From Thermomicrobiales bacterium (GTDB taxonomy: Bacteria > Chloroflexota > Chloroflexia > Thermomicrobiales > UBA6265): a stretch of DNA of 6,015 nucleotides. The notes beneath the pieces are model-generated. The model saw only the letters and a program-made list of their open reading frames with translations. It did not search any database and had not been told where the DNA came from. The first letter of the stretch is position 1. The number at the start of each line of letters is the position of its first letter. Location: NCBI GenBank assembly GCA_030446955.1, contig JAUJMG010000270.1, positions 1 through 6,015 on the forward strand, written 5' to 3'. The position numbers and the translations under genes are program-made. Positions 1 through 5,038 of this stretch are shown one piece after another.

Positions 1-1219
1 CGGCGATCACGAGACCACTGGGGCCCAGGGCGATCAACCAGGCGGCGGCGACCTGGGCCGCGTGGGCCAGAGCCTGGATGCCAAGGAAGGCCCACTGGGC
101 CACCCTGGCGACGACGTGTCCCGAATGCGCAAGCATGGCCTGGAGTCCAGCAGCGTTCATGATCAGCCATGCGGACGCGCTCTTAGCTGCCGACACGGTG
201 GCAGCGACCCCGAGAGCTACGAAGTGCGGGATCATGACAGCCACAGCCGTGCCAATCACGACCTTGAGGGTGTCCCAGTTGCGGATGACGAAATGGACCG
301 CGCTGACGATGGCGTCGACTGCACCTTTGACACCCGCTGCCAACCCTAGGGCGAGACCGATGATCACAGGACCGTTGCGCTCCCACCAGCTGGTAACAGC
401 ACCAAGCACGTCCTTGACGAACGCCTGGAGGGGCGGGCCCCACTTCTGAACCAACTCCTCGACCTTGGGCCCGAGATAGTCCATGGCCGCGCCCATGGCT
501 CCGAACACCTTCATGGCCACCGGCTCAAGCCCAACAAGGACGCGGTTCTTGAACATCAGCCACTTCTCGCTGAAGTCCTGCGTGTCCTTGCCCGCCTGCA
601 TGATGGTCTCGGAGCCGCCAGAGATGGTGCCCAGCAAGTCCCCGAGCTCGAAGCGACCCTCACGAATGGCGGCGGCCATGTCGGGACCCGCTCGAGCACC
701 AAAGAGTTCCAGCGCCTTGGCGTTGGCCTCCCCTGCGGTGCCGGCGTTCTTGATCTCGTCAGTGACTCGCGCGAAGGTCTTGATCGGGTCCTCGCCTGCC
801 TTGGCCATCCGGCCAAGGGCTTGGCGCATCGACCCCATGACGAGCTCGGTGTTGACGCCTTCCTTCTGGAACTTGCCGATGAGGGCCGCGGTCTGATCGA
901 AGTCGAAGCCCAGTTGGCGCATCGGCGCACCGAACTGGACCATCATCCGGCCCAACTCCTCCACCGAGACGCCGGTTGCCTGTGAAGCCCGAAAGACCTT
1001 GTCCAACGATCCTGCCTGATCCTCGGCCGCGATGCCCCAGTCCCCGAAGAGACGGGTGATGGTGTCGATGTTGGCGCCCACGTCGGTCTCTGTGATCCGG
1101 GACAACTCGAGGAACTGGGCCGAGAGATCCTGGAGGGGCTTCCCCGTCAACCCGAGCCGGGTGTTCAGATCAGCGATGGCCGTCGATGCGGTCTCGAAGT
1201 CAGCCGGGACCGTCTGGAT
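1..1219 (-). CDS. Phage tail tape measure protein, main part (continues past left edge)
   Basis: Tape measure proteins set the tail length of long-tailed phages and help pass DNA into the cell. The minus-strand frame starting with the ATC codon at 1219-1217 stays open, with no stop, to base 1 (about 406 codons), so the 3' end is outside the window. I read it through codon by codon. It carries the typical core of the family: a region around 1020-840 with LDKVFRASQATGVSVEEL and MMVQFGAPMRQLGFD, then KFQKEGVNTELVMGSMRQAL and a DTQDFSEKW segment. Downstream it becomes rich in Ala, Val, Leu and Ile, with hydrophobic stretches (about 390-1) as expected for the membrane-interacting part. It lies downstream of the tail chaperone pair, the standard position. 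Its true N-terminus is encoded in another frame at 1505-1220 (separate entry). A program that ignores the break would start it at TTG 1147, GTG 1081 or a later codon. Confidence 0.93.
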   Translation of the reverse strand, partial: MQTVPADFETASTAIADLNTRLGLTGKPLQDLSAQFLELSRITETDVGANIDTITRLFGDWGIAAEDQAGSLDKVFRASQATGVSVEELGRMMVQFGAPMRQLGFDFDQTAALIGKFQKEGVNTELVMGSMRQALGRMAKAGEDPIKTFARVTDEIKNAGTAGEANAKALELFGARAGPDMAAAIREGRFELGDLLGTISGGSETIMQAGKDTQDFSEKWLMFKNRVLVGLEPVAMKVFGAMGAAMDYLGPKVEELVQKWGPPLQAFVKDVLGAVTSWWERNGPVIIGLALGLAAGVKGAVDAIVSAVHFVIRNWDTLKVVIGTAVAVMIPHFVALGVAATVSAAKSASAWLIMNAAGLQAMLAHSGHVVARVAQWAFLGIQALAHAAQVAAAWLIALGPSGLVIA

Positions 1220-1505
1220 CCGCCTTGAAGTCGTCCTGAAGCCCGCTCAGGGCCTTGCCGGTTGCTCCGGTGCCGACCCGGATCTTGTCGTAAGCGGAGT
1301 CGAAGGTCTCGCCGACCTTGAACAACCCCACGGCCACACCTGCAGCCGCTGTCCCCACTGCAGCGAACGCCACCGCTCCGACCTTGGCGACCGACGCCAT
1401 CTTGCCACCGAAGGAATCCGACTTCTTCTCAACATCGTCGAGCGCCTTGACGGCACCCTTTGCATCCCCAGCGAGGACGACCTCCAGCTTGCGAGTCTTC
1501 GCCAA
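1200..1505 (-). CDS. Tape measure protein, N-terminal part, frame-broken from the rest
   Basis: This frame encodes the first ~95 residues of the tape measure protein. It starts at TTG 1505, nine bases after the chaperone stop codon, with an AGGCGGA ribosome-binding-like stretch just upstream. The start MAKTRKLEVVLAGDAKGAVK, followed by a helical stretch and an Ala/Gly/Val-rich segment (about residues 41-62), is typical of actinophage tape measure N-termini. The frame reaches ALSGLQDDFKA, then runs through a few out-of-context residues to a TGA at 1202-1200. The natural continuation (IQTVPADFETASTAIADL) is one base out of phase, from 1219. The intact protein is therefore 1505 to beyond base 1, with a one-base difference at about 1220. 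As written the frame gives a 101-residue truncated product. Possible causes are a sequencing or assembly indel, or a real disabling mutation. Confidence 0.85.
   Translation of the reverse strand: MAKTRKLEVVLAGDAKGAVKALDDVEKKSDSFGGKMASVAKVGAVAFAAVGTAAAGVAVGLFKVGETFDSAYDKIRVGTGATGKALSGLQDDFKADPDGPG
1216..1223 (-). other. Frame break in the tape measure gene, at a GGATCC site
   Basis: Minus-strand codons read AAG GCG, then one extra base (1220), then ATC CAG ACG GTC. Dropping that single base joins two sequences that fit the family perfectly. The break lies inside GGATCC (1216-1221). I see no slippery heptamer suited to a +1 shift, and the flanking frames have no other defects. Confidence 0.8.
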
Positions 1506-1514
1506 AGGTCCGCC

Positions 1515-1993
1515 TCACTTCTTCTTGTTGAGCTCGTCAACCGCCTCGACGTAGGTCTCGATCTCGTCGTAGGTCAACCGGTCGATGTCCCATGGATGGA
1601 GACCGAAGTGGTAGGAGAGAGCGGGCCAGTACCCCTTGAGCCTGGCCCTCAGCCTTCCGGGCTGTCGTCGTCCTCGATGACCTCGTGGATCTCCACGTCT
1701 TCGAGATCGGCATAGGTGGGAAACTCCTTCTCCACCTCGTCGTAGCGAAGATCCGGCTCGCCGGCCTTGCGACGGGCCATCCACCACAGCACCAGAATCG
1801 AGTCCGAGCCGAACCGCTCTCCGTTGAAGTACGGCATGACGGGGAATCCGGTTTGGGCTCGGGAGACTCGGTCGCCCGCTGGGCCAAGGTCGCTCATGTG
1901 GAGCTGCCTCGACTCGCCGTTGAGAGTGATCTTCAGCGCGACCCGTTGCGCTTCGGCCTTCTTGCGGGCTCCCGGCTTGGGGGCAGTGGCCAT
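1515..1993 (-). CDS. Tail assembly chaperone, frameshifted long form (gpG-T type)
   Basis: This is the predicted product of a -1 ribosomal frameshift. It contains the first 113 residues of the short chaperone (to ...DDDSPE) fused to 46 residues read in the -1 frame, RLRARLKGYWPALSYHFGLH and on to DELNKKK, ending at TGA 1517-1515. The extension has the usual signature of the T part in actinophage chaperones: a WPALSYHFGLHPWDIDRLTY motif followed by a Glu-rich helix. In lambda-like and HK97-like phages both forms bind the tape measure protein and recruit major tail subunits during tail assembly. The T part has no start codon or ribosome binding site of its own near its beginning, so frameshifting is the only sensible way to express it. 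The tape measure gene follows nine bases later. Confidence 0.85.
1623..1661 (-). promoter_or_regulatory. Programmed -1 ribosomal frameshift signal
   Basis: On the minus strand the slippery heptamer CCCGGAA (1661-1655) reads C CCG GAA in the zero frame and CCC GGA after a -1 slip. Six bases later comes a perfect 7-bp stem: GGGCCAG (1648-1642), a 12-base loop, then CTGGCCC (1629-1623). The zero-frame stop TGA (1651-1649) sits between heptamer and stem. Heptamer, spacer and stem match the known architecture of tail chaperone frameshift sites. The heptamer is not one of the strongest known; GAA re-pairing on GGA involves one imperfect pair. Confidence 0.8.
1649..1993 (-). CDS. Tail assembly chaperone, short form (gpG type)
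   Basis: A 114-residue protein starting at ATG 1993, six bases after a near-perfect ribosome binding site (AGGAGGAG, 2007-2000). After a basic N-terminal tail (residues 1-18) it has a fold-defining pattern of small actinophage tail chaperones: a strand ALKITLNGE, then SDLGPAGDRVSRAQTGF, a Asp-Ser-Ile-x-Val-Leu-x-Trp helix ending MARRKAGEPDLRYDEV, and FPTYADLEDVEI with an acidic C-terminus. It ends at TGA 1651-1649, just after the slippery heptamer. Ribosomes that do not slip make this more abundant form, which guides tail subunits onto the tape measure protein. It is preceded, with a 15-base gap, by the protease gene rather than by a major tail protein gene, which is unusual. Confidence 0.9.
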   Translation of the reverse strand: MATAPKPGARKKAEAQRVALKITLNGESRQLHMSDLGPAGDRVSRAQTGFPVMPYFNGERFGSDSILVLWWMARRKAGEPDLRYDEVEKEFPTYADLEDVEIHEVIEDDDSPEG

Positions 1994-1999
1994 TCAGGG

Positions 2000-2007
2000 C
2001 TCCTCCT
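2000..2007 (-). promoter_or_regulatory. Strong ribosome binding site of the tail chaperone
   Basis: AGGAGGAG lies six bases before ATG 1993, inside the 15-base gap after the protease stop codon. It is the strongest Shine-Dalgarno sequence on the minus strand of this window, fitting a highly expressed tail gene, and it fixes the chaperone start. Confidence 0.85.
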
Positions 2008-2008
2008 G

Positions 2009-3043
2009 TCATGGAAACGAGGCGAAGGATCGTCGTGTATGCGCGAGCTCCGCACGCAGTGGCGCCACGAGCGGAGCCAGGCAGTCGAGGATCTCGACCC
2101 CTGCCGCTGCTCCACGGCGTTCGGCATCGGCCATCAGATCGAGGCCTCGGGGATTGCGTGGGTCGTCCAGGTACTCATCGAGGAGTCGCTGGGTCTTGCG
2201 CTGTCCCGGAGAGAGTCGCTGGCCCTCGACCACGTCGCCGATGAGGGCCTTCTCATCCGCGGGTGTGCGCACGAGGTCGACGCTGGTCAAGATGCCCCTG
2301 ATAAGGCGCCCGTGGGTCCCTCGATGGAACTCTGTGCAGTGGGCGCTGATGCTCACACTCTTGAGGCAGCCGGTACGCACCAGTGTCCAAGCCGGGCCGG
2401 CCCTCGAGGCAAGAACGGCATCGAGATGCACAACCCCGTCTCGGTACGACGGGACGCCAACGCCAACCGCCGACCGCGAATCGTCATGGCCGGCGTGAAC
2501 AAGGACCGCTACAGGCAGAGGGAGCAGACTGGACGGCTCGGCGGTCATTCCGAGCGTGTGGTCGTAGAGCTCGCTGGCGCACGCGACGGCGGAGAAAGCT
2601 CCCGGCGGATGGCCCTCAGAACCACCACGGGCAAGCTCGGCGAAGGCGTGGGCCCTGCCCATCAAATACGCATCCGCGATGACCCGTTTCCCCTCAGCAG
2701 GGCCAACGCCGGACTGAGAGGCCGCCTTGTCGAGATACGCACGCGCCCGGTCCTCATCGAGGCGTTCGCCGACGACGAGCTTCGCTGCGAGGTAGGCCGC
2801 ATCCCGCAGTTCGACGGTCTTCTTCGGGAACTGGGCCTTCGCCGCTCTACGCAGTGCGGCGCTCCACGCTTGGTGGAGGTCGCGACGATCAAGGAAGCGG
2901 ACCTCGGCGACGGTCGGGTGCCAGCGCGTTCGCTCGCGCTTCGGCTCGACGGGCGAGGGCCTCTCGGCAAGGAGCTGGTAGTTGGACCATGCCCGCTCCA
3001 CTGCCTGGCGCACTTGCTTGCGGCTATCGCTCTCGGTCCTCAT
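2009..3043 (-). CDS. HK97-type prohead protease-like protein with an N-terminal primase-associated-like helical segment
   Basis: A 344-residue protein whose ATG (3043) overlaps the upstream stop as ATGA. Residues about 175-268 match the S78 prohead protease pattern: PVAVLVHAGHDDSRSAVGVG with a candidate catalytic His186 (or His183), a DGVVHLDAVLASRAG segment, then LVRTGCLKSVSISAH with candidate nucleophile Ser231, and a closing ILTSVDLVRTPADEKALI, equivalent to the evSlV..Pa..A end of the family. Residues about 77-131 (VELRDAAYLAAKLVVGERLD to VIADAYLMGRAHA) resemble the helical module found at the C-terminal side of phage and plasmid primases. Residues 270-344 are a charged helical tail with no recognised domain. 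S78 proteases cleave scaffold and capsid proteins inside the prohead. The region that follows in the usual order, capsid and tail-tube genes, is missing: the chaperone comes next. The protease assignment is fairly firm, the N-terminal similarity tentative. Confidence 0.75.
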   Translation of the reverse strand: MRTESDSRKQVRQAVERAWSNYQLLAERPSPVEPKRERTRWHPTVAEVRFLDRRDLHQAWSAALRRAAKAQFPKKTVELRDAAYLAAKLVVGERLDEDRARAYLDKAASQSGVGPAEGKRVIADAYLMGRAHAFAELARGGSEGHPPGAFSAVACASELYDHTLGMTAEPSSLLPLPVAVLVHAGHDDSRSAVGVGVPSYRDGVVHLDAVLASRAGPAWTLVRTGCLKSVSISAHCTEFHRGTHGRLIRGILTSVDLVRTPADEKALIGDVVEGQRLSPGQRKTQRLLDEYLDDPRNPRGLDLMADAERRGAAAGVEILDCLAPLVAPLRAELAHTRRSFASFP

Positions 3044-3291
3044 TCCGGCCCTGCGAGGCCGGCGAGGGCCTGGTCGGAGAGCCAGCGATCGAACGAGAAG
3101 GCGGCCTGGTTCTCCTCGAGCAAGACGGCGAGCCCGAGGACGAGGGTGGCGAGATGCTGCACAGCGCTGCGGAGTTCATCGGGGTCGGTCTCCCTCAGGA
3201 ACATCCGGAGGTCGTGGAGGTCTGCGACCGACTCCCCCTGCCAGGCGTCACGGACGAGCCGGCAGGCGGCGGTAGCGGTGCCGGCGCTCAT
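3040..3291 (-). CDS. Small helical protein of unknown function, coupled to the protease
   Basis: An 83-residue protein I do not recognise. It begins at ATG 3291 (sharing ATGA with the end of a 16-codon ORF) and ends at a TGA that overlaps the protease ATG as ATGA. It is thus almost certainly translated with the protease. The sequence looks like a real soluble helical protein: ESVADLHDLRMFLRETDPDE followed by LRSAVQHLATLVLGLAVLLE, where the hydrophobic stretch (about residues 46-57) is too short and too flanked by charge to be a confident membrane span. It ends with FDRWLSDQALAGLAG. No clear ribosome binding site precedes it. Given its place, it may assist or modulate the protease or act in the regulatory block upstream, but neither is shown by the sequence. 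Confidence 0.7.
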   Translation of the reverse strand: MSAGTATAACRLVRDAWQGESVADLHDLRMFLRETDPDELRSAVQHLATLVLGLAVLLEENQAAFSFDRWLSDQALAGLAGPE

Positions 3292-3338
3292 GGCGCCGCT
3301 GCCAGGTCGGTGCCGGGGGGCCGGCGCAGACGGGTCAT
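3288..3338 (-). CDS. Possible 16-residue leader ORF
   Basis: ATG 3338 opens a 16-codon frame (MTRLRRPPGTDLAAAP) ending at a TGA that overlaps the next ATG as ATGA. A GAGGGTGAG stretch lies about nine bases upstream. The next gene has no good ribosome binding site, so this short ORF could deliver ribosomes to it by termination-reinitiation. It is too short to judge by composition and may be chance. Confidence 0.25.
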   Translation of the reverse strand: MTRLRRPPGTDLAAAP

Positions 3339-3384
3339 AGGGGGAGACTCACCCTCGCCGCCTTCGCCAAGGAACATTGGACGT

Positions 3385-3747
3385 TCACGCCGGCCCCCCT
3401 CGGACAGTCGACGCGAGCTGGTCGTCGACGAAGCGCTCGAGCTCGCTGCGCGGAATACGCCTCGCTGCTCCCACAGTGACCGCCCGCAGCTTGCCGTCAC
3501 GCACGAGGCGATAGACCGAGGACGGGCTGACGCCGAGCAGTCGGCCCGCCTCGGTGTAGTCGTATGCGAGCGGCACGCCGGCATCGTCTCCCGGGTCCAG
3601 GCCGGTCGGCGACTTTGACGGCTCCTGACTGCCGCTGACGATGGCAACGAGGGAAAGAAGGCCCGGAGGCACGGAGGTCCCGTTATCTCGGCACCAACGG
3701 CGATGGCGCTCCACTGCTGCCGCGAGGTGAGCGCCAACCTCGTTCAC
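3385..3747 (-). CDS. Excisionase-like helix-turn-helix DNA-binding protein
   Basis: A 120-residue protein with start GTG 3747 (the frame extends to TTG 3855 but the added stretch is Pro/Arg-rich and has no ribosome binding site). Residues 61-110 form the winged helix typical of excisionase/MerR-like proteins: AYDYTEAGRLLGVSPSSVYR with recognition helix SPSSVYRLVRDGKL, then a wing RAVTVGAARRIPRSELERFV. The N-terminal 40 residues are helical (HLAAAVERHRRWCRDNG); a disordered linker follows. Such proteins act as phage excision directionality factors or as small transcription regulators; no integrase gene is in the window, so the role is open. The GTG overlaps the stop of an upstream ORF as GTGA, suggesting translational coupling. 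A 46-base gap separates its stop from the next small ORF. Confidence 0.85.
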   Translation of the reverse strand: MNEVGAHLAAAVERHRRWCRDNGTSVPPGLLSLVAIVSGSQEPSKSPTGLDPGDDAGVPLAYDYTEAGRLLGVSPSSVYRLVRDGKLRAVTVGAARRIPRSELERFVDDQLASTVRGGPA

Positions 3748-3986
3748 CGCGCCGCGTCCAGGACGACGATGATGTTCACGCGGCTCGTCCTTCTCCTGGC
3801 CCGGGGGGAGGGTCGTCGGCGCGAAATCGATGGGCCACGCCGGGAGACCCGCCAACTCTGCGCACGCGCCCGCAGCGAATGAGATTCAGGAGGCCGGATG
3901 CCGGGAGTGAAGGGGCGCAGCGTCTGAGCGCTCGCTGACGAAACTCTGAGGAGGATTCCCGATGGGACGCCCGAATTTCCCGCCAT
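3744..3986 (-). CDS. Weakly supported 80-residue ORF upstream of the helix-turn-helix gene
   Basis: Start ATG 3986 has a good ribosome binding site (GGGAGG, 3996-3991, four bases away), and the frame ends in a TGA overlapping the next GTG as GTGA. Both ends thus look like a real gene. Against it, the residues are Arg/Ser/Pro-rich in the middle (for example SRRRPSPRARRRTSR), which is typical of a chance frame in GC-rich DNA, and no domain is visible. It may be a real small basic protein, a coupling ORF, or a shadow over an untranslated leader. Confidence 0.3.
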   Translation of the reverse strand: MAGNSGVPSGILLRVSSASAQTLRPFTPGIRPPESHSLRARAQSWRVSRRGPSISRRRPSPRARRRTSRVNIIVVLDAAR

Positions 3987-4015
3987 GCACCCTCCCGTAA
4001 AAATCTCATTTCGCT
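3874..4015. repeat. Inverted repeat bracketing a ribosome binding site
   Basis: AGCGAATGAGATT (3874-3886) is matched on the opposite strand by AGCGAAATGAGATT (4015-4002), the same sequence with one added A. The arms are about 115 bases apart and enclose the GGGAGG site and ATG 3986. They could be paired binding sites for a regulator, for instance the nearby helix-turn-helix protein, or a long-range RNA stem. A smaller hairpin-like motif, CAGCG with CGCTG (3918-3937), lies between them. Confidence 0.5.
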
Positions 4016-4140
4016 CGCACATGCTCGGAGTTGACGGGTCTTCCGATGGCCACGGTCGAGTCCGCGCCGCGGGCCCGTCCCCCCCTTGGCACTTCGATCG
4101 CGCTCGACTTGCCTCCGGTTGCGAGATCGATGGTGAGCAC
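4006..4140 (-). CDS. Possible 44-residue small protein downstream of the SWIM gene
   Basis: GTG 4140 lies 12 bases after the SWIM gene stop and opens a 44-codon frame ending at TGA 4008-4006. The translation (VLTIDLATGGKSSAIEVPRG and on to VAIGRPVNSEHVRAK) has a balanced, protein-like composition, unlike the Arg-rich alternatives in the other frames here. A weak GAAGG stretch lies seven to eight bases before the start. I recognise no family. Its stop lies in the right arm of the inverted repeat at 4002-4015. Confidence 0.4.
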   Translation of the reverse strand: MLTIDLATGGKSSAIEVPRGGRARGADSTVAIGRPVNSEHVRAK

Positions 4141-4152
4141 CTACGCCTTCAG

Positions 4153-4437
4153 TCACCGTCTCGCCTCGATGTCGACAGCCACCACCGAGCCCAGGGCGAG
4201 CAAGTGACTACACCGGCCGCGAGCTGGGCAGGTGCACGACCAGCCTCTCGCCGGCTCCCACCCGCAGCGGTGGAGGGCGCCGTCACCGCGGCAGGTGGCG
4301 ACAACACCATGGCGGTCCACTCGCTCGACAACGAGGCGACCCTCGACGAGGTAGCGCTTGCCCTTCTCCCGGGCGTTCTCCCTGGCTGGAAAATGTCTCG
4401 GCCCCGCCGCCTCCACTGGTCGTGATGAAGTGCTCAA
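4153..4437 (-). CDS. Small SWIM zinc-finger protein
   Basis: A 94-residue protein in which residues 21-90 match small actinobacterial SWIM proteins: NAREKGKRYLVEGRLVVERV, a strand VVATCRGDGALHRCG, then the zinc ligands Cys68, Cys70, Cys76 and His78 in CTCPARGRCSHLLAL (C-x-C-x5-C-x-H, the defining SWIM motif), and ALGSVVAV. SWIM fingers bind DNA or proteins. Small stand-alone ones occur in actinobacterial genomes and mobile elements with no settled role. The start is uncertain: TTG 4437 gives 94 residues and GTG 4416 gives 87; neither has a ribosome binding site. The TTG start would overlap the divergent gene start at 4425; the GTG start leaves only eight bases between the two. A possible small ORF follows 12 bases after the stop. 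Confidence 0.85.
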   Translation of the reverse strand: MSTSSRPVEAAGPRHFPARENAREKGKRYLVEGRLVVERVDRHGVVATCRGDGALHRCGWEPARGWSCTCPARGRCSHLLALGSVVAVDIEARR

Positions 4438-4886
4438 CGCAAGCGTGCGGCAAACACTTGGCGCAGGTGGTCGCCACCGACCAGGGACCGGTGTTCTGGT
4501 CAGTCATCACTTCGGGAGCACCGGAGCGCAGGAAAATCGAAGCCGACCAGAGGCGCCGGCTCCTGTCCGGGAGCTACCCCGGGGAGCTGGAGACGGTTCG
4601 GCGGAACCGCGCAATGCTCGCTGCCAGGGGTTACAAGCTCCCACCGCTGCGTCGACTGCCGAAGGGTCTGGGACCCGGCGACCCCAGGACACCGAACCGG
4701 CGCTACGTGTTCGACCGCCTCGAAGCTCCGGGGTCTCACCCTGATCTCGAAACGTACTGCCGGAGGCCAAAGCACGGCTTCGCCTTGGTGGAGCGAGAGA
4801 CGCTAATGGAGAAGGTGCGTGAGGCGGTGAAGCTGAGCGAAGCGGGGTCGCTCGACAAGCCACTCGTGCTGGGCATCCACCACTAG
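4425..4886 (+). CDS. Plus-strand protein of unknown function with possible zinc ligands
   Basis: A 153-residue protein, the only convincing plus-strand gene. ATG 4425 is immediately preceded by an in-phase GTG (4422). The N-terminus MKCSTQACGKHLAQVVATDQ resembles the first half of a zinc ribbon (Cys3, Cys8), continuing GPVFWSVIT. The middle is charged and helical (ERRKIEADQRRRLLSG), then a Pro/Arg-rich linker (residues 71-93). The C-terminal part has PDLETYCRRPKHGFALV (Cys112, His117) and a helix VERETLMEKVREAVKLSE. The Cys/His pairs at both ends could complete one metal site. Antisense frames give only Arg/Ser/Pro-rich chance sequence, which supports this strand. No ribosome binding site is visible, so it may be leaderless. 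In a minus-oriented phage-like locus, a lone opposite gene is often an accessory or lysogeny gene; I cannot name the function. Confidence 0.75.
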   Translation: MKCSTQACGKHLAQVVATDQGPVFWSVITSGAPERRKIEADQRRRLLSGSYPGELETVRRNRAMLAARGYKLPPLRRLPKGLGPGDPRTPNRRYVFDRLEAPGSHPDLETYCRRPKHGFALVERETLMEKVREAVKLSEAGSLDKPLVLGIHH

Positions 4887-5038
4887 CCGCACAACGCTCG
4901 GTAGCCTAAGGGCCACAATCCAACAGAGCCCGGCAGAGTCGGTTGCTCTCCCCAGCCACCGGCTTTACCCTACGCCAGCACGCCAGCACGCCAGCACACA
5001 GACAGGGGCGCTGCTCGGTAGACCTCTATCTGCTTCGC
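4887..5038. other. Short non-coding region between convergent genes
   Basis: No credible gene lies here. It separates the end of the plus-strand gene from the end of the small zinc-knuckle gene. It holds the tandem octamer array at 4972-4995. I looked for a strong GC hairpin with a T tract on either strand and found none; the candidate stems are only 4-5 bp (for example AGAGC with GCTCT near 4925-4950). Confidence 0.6.
4972..4995. repeat. Three tandem copies of an octamer (ACGCCAGC)
   Basis: ACGCCAGC occurs three times head to tail with no mismatches, flanked by a partial fourth unit (AC). It sits in the non-coding stretch between convergent genes. It could be a small iteron-like or protein-binding site, or a simple replication-slippage repeat. 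Confidence 0.8.

Noticed and set aside
1032..1715. A 227-codon plus-strand open frame
   Set aside because: It runs antisense across the tape measure N-terminus and the frameshift cassette; the minus-strand reading has clear family motifs.
1685..3340. A 551-codon plus-strand open frame, the longest closed frame in the window
   Set aside because: It lies antisense to the chaperone, protease and small helical genes, which have recognisable motifs, a strong ribosome binding site and stop/start overlaps. Long antisense frames are common in GC-rich DNA, and its sequence shows no domain.
2854..3618. A 254-codon plus-strand open frame
   Set aside because: It is Arg/Gly/Ala-rich and antisense to the protease N-terminus, the 83-residue gene and the helix-turn-helix domain.
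3948..3997. A good ribosome binding site (GAGGAGG) followed by ATG 3962 and a 12-codon plus-strand ORF
   Set aside because: The product is too short to evaluate, the following frame has no credible gene, and nothing downstream on the plus strand is coupled to it. Possibly a leader peptide, but unsupported.
4283..4510. A 75-codon minus-strand frame with a CAKCLPHAC segment
   Set aside because: Its cysteine-rich part is the antisense of the CSTQACGK start of the plus-strand gene, and its second half is an out-of-frame reading of the SWIM gene. It has no ribosome binding site.
4887..5038. Possible tRNA-like or attachment-site sequence next to the plus-strand gene
   Set aside because: I found no cloverleaf, no TTCGAGTCC-type arm and no duplicated core in the window, so there is no support for an attachment site.
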